From assembly GCA_004296885.1 (NCBI GenBank), contig SCVN01000015.1:62001-126000 (forward strand): a stretch of 64,000 bases of DNA, read 5' to 3'. Position numbers and translations under genes: made by a program. Source of the stretch: Nitrospirota bacterium. GTDB taxonomy: Bacteria > Nitrospirota > Nitrospiria > Nitrospirales > Nitrospiraceae. The notes beneath the pieces are model-generated. The model was not told the DNA's origin. It was given only the letters and a program-made list of their open reading frames with translations, and did not search any database. Below, one piece after another: positions 58,109 through 64,000 of the stretch (the stretch's first letter is position 1; each line of letters starts with the position of its first letter).

Positions 58109-58516
58109 TCAACAAGGCTGCCCGTTGAATACACAGGGTTTGAAGCGCGTCCGGTCGAAGTCGATGTTCTCTTGATAGACCTTTTCGTTCCCGTTCACCC
58201 CGTCCTGCTCCGGATCGTTCCACATCGTGTGGTTCCACCAATAGAAGAGCGGATGGGGCTCCGTATAATAGACCGGATTGCCGTAATGGCTCCGGGAATA
58301 CTCCTGCACCAGACGGCCGGTAACGTAATCCACTTCCCCGTTGCCCTTCAACGAATAGAGCATGAGGAACATGCGGGCTTCATGGTCGTACAGCTCGTCC
58401 ACGCGGGTGCTTTCGTCCGGTTCGACGGGCAGGGTTTCTTTCGGCCAGCCGGCAGGAGGGGCGCATAGCATCACGCCGACCACCGCAAGCGCAAACCAGG
58501 CTCTGAGTCCGTTCAT
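58109..58516 (-). CDS. Secreted protein of unknown function
   Basis: 135 residues. A signal peptide (AWFALAVVGVMLCAPPAGW) is followed by a mature region rich in aromatic and acidic residues: DHEARMFLMLYSLKGNGEVDYVTGRLVQEY, then YYTEPHPLFYWWNHTMWNDPEQDGVNG. The DPEQDGVNGNE stretch could bind calcium. The final NGQPC and an earlier Cys could form a disulfide. I do not recognise a family. A bulged hairpin (CCCTGTGTC with GACACGGG) lies just after the stop. Confidence 0.72.
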   Translation of the reverse strand: MNGLRAWFALAVVGVMLCAPPAGWPKETLPVEPDESTRVDELYDHEARMFLMLYSLKGNGEVDYVTGRLVQEYSRSHYGNPVYYTEPHPLFYWWNHTMWNDPEQDGVNGNEKVYQENIDFDRTRFKPCVFNGQPC

Positions 58517-58682
58517 TCCCGCACCTCCCTGTTCCCACTACACCGGTTCACGCCGCACGAGGCACCGGCCGGCCAACAGGATCCATGCGCAACCGCACGT
58601 TTTAAATAGTACCCAGCCGGACCGATCCTGTCAACGCTCCTTCAACCCGCTCGTGCATACGGCAGCCTCGCCCGGCGCCTCC

Positions 58683-58712
58683 TTGCCCCGCTCAGCTCCA
58701 CTCCCCTATAAT
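58683..58712 (+). promoter_or_regulatory. Candidate mtaB-miaB promoter
   Basis: TTGCCC (58683-58688), 18-base spacer, TATAAT (58707-58712, perfect -10). The predicted start is only a few bases before the mtaB ATG (58722) and there is no Shine-Dalgarno, which suggests a leaderless or nearly leaderless mRNA. The rest of 58517-58682 is featureless to me. Confidence 0.5.
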
Positions 58713-58721
58713 GGCAAACCT

Positions 58722-60083
58722 ATGCACCTCGATTCGCAGACGAAACAAGTCTTGGAACCGCGGCAAGCCCGTCCCAGGGCTTCGCTGCACACGATCGGCT
58801 GCCGGCTCAATCAGGCGGAGACCGCCCTGCTGGCGGACCGGCTCAAGCGGGACGGTTACGAGCTCGTGGCGCAGGGCGAGCCGACCGACCTATTCGTGTT
58901 GAACAGTTGTTCCGTCACCGAAGATGCGGAAAAGGACTGTCGCTACCAGATCCGCCGGACCTTGCGCCATTCTCCCCGCGCCTTTGTGGCCGTGACCGGA
59001 TGCTATGCGCAAACGGGCGTTGAGGCACTCCGTCGCCTCCCCGGCATCGACCTGATCGTCGGCGGTCAGTACAAGATGGAGCTGCCCGATTACCTGCCGG
59101 CGCCGTCGGGCCTCATGAAACAGCCGGCGCCTCGGGTGCTGCACACGAGAACCATCGAGCGAGCCGATTTCGTCCTGGACGGAACCGGCGACTGCGACTC
59201 CACGAGAGCCAACCTGAAAATCCAGGACGGCTGCGACTTCATGTGTTCGTTCTGCAACATTCCCTTCGCCCGGGGCCATGAACGGAGCCGGCAGCTGTCC
59301 GACGTCTTGCGCGAAGCGGAGGCGCTGATCGCGCGAGGACACAGAGAGCTGATTCTGACCGGCGTCAACATCGGACAGTACCGGCACGACGGGCGGTCCC
59401 TGCTGGATCTGATCAAGGAACTGGAGCAAGTCGACGGCGTGGCGCGGATCAGAATTTCCTCCATCGAGCCGACCACGATCCCCGATGCTTTGCTGGACCA
59501 TATGGCCGCCTCCGCGAAACTCTGTCACTACTTGCACATCCCGCTGCAGAGCGGCGACGACGGCATCCTGCGGGCCATGAACCGGCGGTACCGCGCCGGC
59601 GACTACGCCTCCTTCCTGAAAAAGGCCGCCGGCCTGATCCCGGACCTGTGCCTCGGCACCGATCTCATGGTCGGCTTCCCCGGCGAAGATGACCAAGCCT
59701 TTGCCAACACCTACCGGCTGGTCGCCGACTTGCCCCTGGCCTATTTTCACATCTTCAATTTTTCCGCCCGGCCAGGGACCGCCGCGGCCAAGCTGCCCGA
59801 TGCCATCCAACCGGCAGCCCTGAGCGCCCGCGCCAAAGCCCTGGCGTCGCTCTCGCGCGCCAAGCGGCTTGCGTTTTACCAGCGGTTCACGGGCCGGACC
59901 TTGCCCGTCCTCTTCGAGGCCAGGGAACCTGCCGGGCTCTGGACCGGCTGGACCGGCAACTATCTGCGCGTCGGCGTACGGAGCGACCGGGCACTGAGAA
60001 AACAGATCGAGCCGGTCGTCGTCACCGGCGCGATGGACGGGCTGGCCGTAGGACACCTGAGCGGGACCGGAGGTTCGGCATGA
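58722..60083 (+). CDS. mtaB: tRNA t6A37 methylthiotransferase MtaB
   Basis: 453 residues from ATG 58722. UPF0004 domain (IGCRLNQAET, LNSCSVTEDAEKDCR, VTGCYAQTG: three cluster Cys), radical SAM core with CDFMCSFC (CxxxCxxC) at about residue 170, and a C-terminal TRAM-like part. CRLNQ and NSCSVT..A are the MtaB (not MiaB or RimO) variants. It adds a methylthio group to t6A37. Its stop overlaps the miaB start by 4 bases, so two related tRNA-37 modification enzymes are coupled. Confidence 0.93.
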   Translation: MHLDSQTKQVLEPRQARPRASLHTIGCRLNQAETALLADRLKRDGYELVAQGEPTDLFVLNSCSVTEDAEKDCRYQIRRTLRHSPRAFVAVTGCYAQTGVEALRRLPGIDLIVGGQYKMELPDYLPAPSGLMKQPAPRVLHTRTIERADFVLDGTGDCDSTRANLKIQDGCDFMCSFCNIPFARGHERSRQLSDVLREAEALIARGHRELILTGVNIGQYRHDGRSLLDLIKELEQVDGVARIRISSIEPTTIPDALLDHMAASAKLCHYLHIPLQSGDDGILRAMNRRYRAGDYASFLKKAAGLIPDLCLGTDLMVGFPGEDDQAFANTYRLVADLPLAYFHIFNFSARPGTAAAKLPDAIQPAALSARAKALASLSRAKRLAFYQRFTGRTLPVLFEAREPAGLWTGWTGNYLRVGVRSDRALRKQIEPVVVTGAMDGLAVGHLSGTGGSA

Positions 60084-61435
60084 TCGCGCGCGGGCCGGCG
60101 GCCTATCAGGTCCATATCGAGACCTTCGGCTGCCAGATGAACGAGTACGACACGGAACTGGTCCGCTCCCTGCTCAAGGCCAAGGGCTTTGCCTTCACCG
60201 AGGATCGGGAACGGGCCGACGTGGTCCTCATGAATACCTGCGCCATCCGCGAGAACGCGCACAACAAGGTCTATGGGCATCTGGCGACGCTCAAGACCAT
60301 CAAGAAGCAGCGGAACCTCGTCGTCGGCGTCCTGGGCTGCATGGCCCAAAACCTGAAACAGGAATTGATGGAGCAGGCATCCATCGTGGACGTGCTGGCG
60401 GGGCCGGACGCCTATCGCAAACTGCCGGACCTGCTCACCCGGGCCATCGAGGCGCAGGAGCAGGGCCTCACCGCGAAGGGCCTTGCTGTCGACCTCTCCG
60501 AGTACGAGACCTACGAAGACATCCTACCGCAGCGGGCCGAGGGCCTCAACGCCTGGATCGCCGTCATGCGGGGCTGCGACAACTTCTGCACCTTCTGCGT
60601 GGTGCCCTATACCAGGGGCCGGGAACGTTCGCGGGACCCGCAAGGGATCATCCGCGAGGCCGAACACCTGGCGGCCCACGGCCACAAGCAAGTCACGCTC
60701 CTGGGACAGAACGTCAACTCTTACCGGCATGACGGATGGGATTTCGCGCGGCTGCTCACGGCCGTCGCGGAGGTGCCCGGGATCGCCAGGGTCCGCTTCA
60801 CCTCCCCCCACCCGAAGGACTTTCCCCCGGCCTTGTTGGACGCGGTCGCGGACCATCCGAAGATCTGCAAGCACATTCACCTGCCCCTGCAATCGGGCAA
60901 CGACCGTATCCTGCACCTGATGGACCGGACCTACAGCCGCAAGGAATATCTGGCCCTGGTGGAGGAGATCCGACGCCGGAACCAAAACATCGCGCTGACC
61001 ACGGATGTCATCTGCGGGTTTCCCGGCGAGACCGAGGAGGAATTCCTCGACACGTATCGGACGGTGCAGGAGGTTGGCTATCACCAGGTCTTCGTCTTTG
61101 TATACTCCGAGCGCAAGAACACGATCGCAGGCAGAAAATACCCGGACGATGTCCCGGATGCGATCAAATCCGACCGCGCCACCAGGCTTGTGGAAAGGCA
61201 AAAGCTCATTGCGCTTCGGAAGAACCAAGACCTGATCGGCTCAATCGTCGAGGTCCTCGTCGAAGGCGACGCGAAGAAAGCTTCCACCCAATGGATGGGC
61301 CATACGGACTCCAACGTGACGGTCGTCTGGGGAAAGCAGGGGGCCCACGCCCGCCTCGGCGACCTCGTACCGATTCGCATCACCGATGCCTCCGTGACCA
61401 CCCTCTATGGCCACGAGCTTTCGGCCCGTTCTTAG
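60080..61435 (+). CDS. miaB: tRNA i6A37 methylthiotransferase MiaB
   Basis: 451 residues. The N-terminal cluster Cys residues lie in ETFGCQMNEYDTE, MNTCAIRENA and LGCMAQ; the radical SAM motif is CDNFCTFC; the C-terminal TRAM domain ends in a VTTLYGHEL segment. QMNEYD..L and CAIRE.A are diagnostic of MiaB. It converts i6A37 to ms2i6A37. No miaA is visible in this window. Confidence 0.95.
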   Translation: MIARGPAAYQVHIETFGCQMNEYDTELVRSLLKAKGFAFTEDRERADVVLMNTCAIRENAHNKVYGHLATLKTIKKQRNLVVGVLGCMAQNLKQELMEQASIVDVLAGPDAYRKLPDLLTRAIEAQEQGLTAKGLAVDLSEYETYEDILPQRAEGLNAWIAVMRGCDNFCTFCVVPYTRGRERSRDPQGIIREAEHLAAHGHKQVTLLGQNVNSYRHDGWDFARLLTAVAEVPGIARVRFTSPHPKDFPPALLDAVADHPKICKHIHLPLQSGNDRILHLMDRTYSRKEYLALVEEIRRRNQNIALTTDVICGFPGETEEEFLDTYRTVQEVGYHQVFVFVYSERKNTIAGRKYPDDVPDAIKSDRATRLVERQKLIALRKNQDLIGSIVEVLVEGDAKKASTQWMGHTDSNVTVVWGKQGAHARLGDLVPIRITDASVTTLYGHELSARS

Positions 61436-61565
61436 TTTCACACAACCGTCCGCATGGAGACCCCGCGCCAATTTAGGCGGGCAGAGGACAAACTTTGCTC
61501 CTGCCACAGGCCGGACGCTTGGCAGACCAAAGCCCAAGCCATAATTTTTCCAATGAATTACCATG

Positions 61566-61605
61566 CCCGCGCCTCCTGCGGGAGCTGGCATCCTGTTTGC
61601 TTTTT
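61566..61605 (+). terminator. Possible terminator after miaB
   Basis: CCCGC (61566-61570) pairs with GCGGG (61578-61582), and ATGCC/GGCAT can extend the structure; TTTGCTTTTT follows about 15 bases later. The spacing to the T-tract is too long for a textbook terminator, so confidence is low. A bulged GGCAGAGGA/TCCTGCC hairpin lies upstream near 61483-61510. Confidence 0.25.
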
Positions 61606-61639
61606 CACAGGGCGGCGTCTTCCTGGCGAGGGAACCGGC

Positions 61640-61723
61640 ATGAGCGTCGAACGGATCATCTCGGTGGGGCTGCTGGGCTGGCTGGTCGTCGGCATCGTCC
61701 TGATGGGCCTGGACATTTGGTAG
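61640..61723 (+). CDS. 27-residue single-helix membrane peptide
   Basis: MSVERIISVGLLGWLVVGIV continues to a TAG after LMGLDIW. A charged N-terminus (E, R), one hydrophobic helix of about 18 residues and an aromatic end make a plausible small membrane protein. GAGGGA lies about eight bases upstream of the ATG. Longer in-frame readings upstream have no family support. Function unknown. Confidence 0.45.
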   Translation: MSVERIISVGLLGWLVVGIVLMGLDIW

Positions 61724-61763
61724 CCGGGGCCGCCGCACCGATGCAGGGTCGGGACGGCCTGAG

Positions 61764-64000
61764 TCAGGTGCTCGTCGAGAGGAGCGTCTCCCGCACCTTG
61801 CTGAGCAGCACCGAGGGCGTGAACGGCTTTTGCAGGAACACGTTTCCCTTGCCCGACAGGCCATGAGCCAACACATCTTCGCCGGCATAGCCCGACATAA
61901 AAAGAATCTTCATGTCCGGTCGGAGGGGTAACAGGCGGCGCACCACCTCCGGCCCGCTCATCAGGGGCATGACCACATCGGTCAGCAATAGGTGAATCGT
62001 CCCTTCGTGTTGCTGCGCGAGACGGACGGCTTCGTTGCCTCCGCGAGCTTCCAAGACCCGATATCCGTTCTGGTCGAGAACGGATCGGACCATATTGCGA
62101 ACGATGTCTTCGTCTTCCACCAACAACACCGTCCCTGTCCCTGCGGTGACCTCCGGCGCCTGTATGCCCTGAACGTCTCCGGCCGCCTCTTCCACGAAGG
62201 GCAGGTAGATCGTGAACTTCGTGCCGCGGCGAGGTTCGCTCTGCACCTCAAGACACCCGCCGCTCTGGATGACGATTCCGTACACGGTAGAGAGTCCCAG
62301 ACCCGTTCCCTTCCCGGTCTCCTTGGTCGTAAAGAACGGCTCGAAGATCCGCTCCAAGGTCCCCGCATCCATCCCGCAACCGGTGTCGGCAACCTCGACC
62401 ATCACGTACGGGCCAGGCTGCACGGAGCCATGCCGATTCGGTCCGATCCGACCGGCCTGGACGTTGGCCGTTTCGATCGTCAAGCGTCCGCCCTGGGGCA
62501 TGGCGTCCCGCGCGTTGAGCACCACGTTCATGAGAACCTGTTGCACCTGTCCCGGATCGGCCTTGACTTGTCCCAAGGCAGGAGCCAGCCGCGTGCCCAA
62601 TTCGATGTGCTCGCCGATCAGACGACGGAGCAGCCGCTCAAGATCGGCCACCACCAGGTTCAAATCCAGCACTTTGGGTTGCAGGACCTGGCGACGACCG
62701 AAGGCCAGCAACTGACGGGTCAAGGCCGCGGCCCGGTCCCCGGCTTTTTTGATCTCCCCCATGTCGGATCGCAGCGGATCCTGTTCGCCGATCCGTTCCA
62801 GGGCCAGGTCGCAATATCCGAGAATACCGGTCAGCAGGTTATTGAAGTCGTGGGCGACGCCCCCGGCAAGCTGCCCGACCGCCTCCATTTTTTGCGACTG
62901 ACGGAGCTGCTCTTCCAAATGCTTGCGGTCGGTGATGTCTTCCGAGAGGCCCAACAAATACCTGGGGCGCCCCTCCTGATCCAGGATCGGAACTTTCAGC
63001 GTGCGCAGATACCGCAGCCCCTTGTGCCGGGTCTGGATCGGCTCCTCCGGTATTTCGAGCAACCGTCCGCTGGCCAACACTTCCCGATCCTTGGCGGTAA
63101 AGAAATCGGCTTCGTCTTTGGGAAAGAAGTCATAGTCGTTCTTGCCGATCATCTCCTCCCGCTTGTACCCCACCAGTTCCTCGCCGGCTTTGTTGAACAG
63201 CACGAAGCGGAGATCCTGGGCATCCTTGACGAAGAACATGTTGGGGCTGTGTTCGACGATGGAGCCGAGCAGCGCCTGCACACGCCCCGCCTCCGCTTCA
63301 GCTTTTTTACGGGCGGTAATATCGCGGATGGCGGCCAGGCGGGCCTTTCGTCCCTGATATTCGTAGGTCCGGCTAATGACCTCGCAAAACAAAAGGGTGC
63401 CGTCTTTACGGACTTTCACCGCCTCATACGGGGCTTCCAGCGCTTCGCGGACGCTCTCACTAACCAGTGTCCTCGATTCGGGCGCCACAAAGTCGAGCAC
63501 ATGCTTCCCGATGACTTCGGGAACCGTATAGCCGAACATCTTGGCGTAGGCTTCGTTGGCTTCAAGTATCACTCCGTTCTCATGGATCGCGATCGCATCG
63601 AAGGTCGCTTCGATGATATTCCGGTAGCGGCTTTGAGTTTCCCGCAACCTGTCTTCCGCCAGCTTGCGTCCGGTGATATCTTGGATCTGGCCAATAAAAT
63701 GGACGGGCTGCCCCTGCGCATCCTGCACCAGCGACACGCTCAGGAGAATCCAGACGATGTGCCCTCCCTTATGGAAATACCGTTTCTCCATCTGATACGA
63801 ACGAATCTCCCCGGCCAACATCTGACGCACATGCGCAAGGTCGCGCTCGAGGTCCTCGGGGTGCGTAATGTCCTGGAACGTCGTCTGCGTCAATTCTTCC
63901 GCCGAGTACCCCGTGATCTCGCACAGGGATCGGTTCACTTTGAGAAAGCGGCCGGTCGGCGACACGAGCGCCATGCCGATCGCGGCATGCTCGAAGGCGC
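61764..64000 (-). CDS. PAS-PAS-PAS hybrid histidine kinase (5' end beyond window)
   Basis: 744 residues are visible; the frame continues past base 64000. Three PAS domains (about 1-115, 125-235, 250-370), each ending in a D.T.RK- or D.TDRK-type sequence, feed a HisKA domain with phospho-acceptor His in GGVAHDFNNLLTGILGY, an HATPase domain (NVVLNARDAMP, DTGCGM, FTTKETGKGTGLGLSTVYGI) and a C-terminal receiver (VLLVEDEDIV, LLTDVVMPLMSG, LQKPF). Kinases of this AHDFNNLL class often phosphorylate their own receiver or a partner. No membrane segment is seen in the visible part. The nearest stand-alone receiver is at 51543. Confidence 0.92.
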   Translation of the reverse strand, partial: AFEHAAIGMALVSPTGRFLKVNRSLCEITGYSAEELTQTTFQDITHPEDLERDLAHVRQMLAGEIRSYQMEKRYFHKGGHIVWILLSVSLVQDAQGQPVHFIGQIQDITGRKLAEDRLRETQSRYRNIIEATFDAIAIHENGVILEANEAYAKMFGYTVPEVIGKHVLDFVAPESRTLVSESVREALEAPYEAVKVRKDGTLLFCEVISRTYEYQGRKARLAAIRDITARKKAEAEAGRVQALLGSIVEHSPNMFFVKDAQDLRFVLFNKAGEELVGYKREEMIGKNDYDFFPKDEADFFTAKDREVLASGRLLEIPEEPIQTRHKGLRYLRTLKVPILDQEGRPRYLLGLSEDITDRKHLEEQLRQSQKMEAVGQLAGGVAHDFNNLLTGILGYCDLALERIGEQDPLRSDMGEIKKAGDRAAALTRQLLAFGRRQVLQPKVLDLNLVVADLERLLRRLIGEHIELGTRLAPALGQVKADPGQVQQVLMNVVLNARDAMPQGGRLTIETANVQAGRIGPNRHGSVQPGPYVMVEVADTGCGMDAGTLERIFEPFFTTKETGKGTGLGLSTVYGIVIQSGGCLEVQSEPRRGTKFTIYLPFVEEAAGDVQGIQAPEVTAGTGTVLLVEDEDIVRNMVRSVLDQNGYRVLEARGGNEAVRLAQQHEGTIHLLLTDVVMPLMSGPEVVRRLLPLRPDMKILFMSGYAGEDVLAHGLSGKGNVFLQKPFTPSVLLSKVRETLLSTST

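Noticed and set aside
61450-61560. Possible c-di-GMP (GEMM) riboswitch upstream of the 27-residue peptide
   Set aside because: Fragments such as GACAAAC and GGACGC recall it, but the conserved core and its spacing are not present.

Overview
The window looks like a chromosomal segment of a GC-rich Gram-negative bacterium, most likely Nitrospirota (Nitrospira-like). This rests on recognising protein families and repeat styles, not on a database search. Support comes from outer-membrane lipoprotein genes (lgt, lnt, lolC, lolD), a TIGR04073 exosortase-associated protein, a Tll0287-type haem sensor, a B12-dependent class II ribonucleotide reductase, many c-di-GMP and cAMP signalling proteins, and abundant short intergenic repeats. 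Most of the window is ordinary core genome; the left edge and a few insertions look accessory.

Layout. Bases 1-3600 hold the 3' part of a large, more A/T-rich gene of unrecognised function that sits next to the 3' end of a tRNA-Leu(UAA) gene, a typical edge for a genomic island. Bases 4200-9250 hold a YtxH protein, a TPR protein, lgt, a broken metallopeptidase tail, an inserted haem/PAS sensor, the intact metallopeptidase and a TPR lipoprotein. Bases 9280-15863 encode an AddA/AddB helicase-nuclease pair. Bases 15900-25000 carry small redox and zinc-ribbon proteins, a GcvR-like ACT protein, a 320-base repeat element, def, a TIGR04073 protein, lnt, prfB with its programmed frameshift, lysS and lolC-lolD. 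Bases 25000-36300 are a complete minus-strand tryptophan operon, E-G-D-C-(VOC)-(methyltransferase)-F-B-A, followed by a GAF/HD-GYP phosphodiesterase gene. Bases 36400-47800 hold a cyclase-PilZ protein with a TPR-Ser/Thr kinase, a LysM lipoprotein, a MoxR-type AAA+ ATPase with an uncharacterised partner, ligA and a diguanylate cyclase. Bases 47770-55840 (minus strand) hold a CorC-like CBS protein, rlpA, an ACT protein, a cupin, a small nuclease-like protein, a receiver protein and nrdJ. Bases 55978-64000 hold small proteins, ampG, mtaB-miaB, a 27-residue membrane peptide and a hybrid histidine kinase that runs off the right edge.

The signals I rate highest are: (1) a strong promoter, structured leader and intrinsic terminator ahead of nrdJ, which looks like a riboswitch or attenuator; (2) a dispersed family of 7- and 8-base-period repeats with inverted arms at gene borders, one copy of which is read in frame inside addA; (3) a 16-base motif in which the stop codons of three unrelated genes are embedded, also found at the ends of a 320-base element; (4) the large unknown gene beside tRNA-Leu; (5) the MoxR ATPase with its unknown partner; (6) the cyclase-PilZ fusion next to a TPR kinase.

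Second messengers are a recurring theme: one diguanylate cyclase, one HD-GYP phosphodiesterase, one PilZ-fused nucleotide cyclase, a stand-alone receiver and a hybrid kinase lie within about 39 kb. All coordinates and motif calls were read by eye; family names without a visible catalytic motif are less certain.
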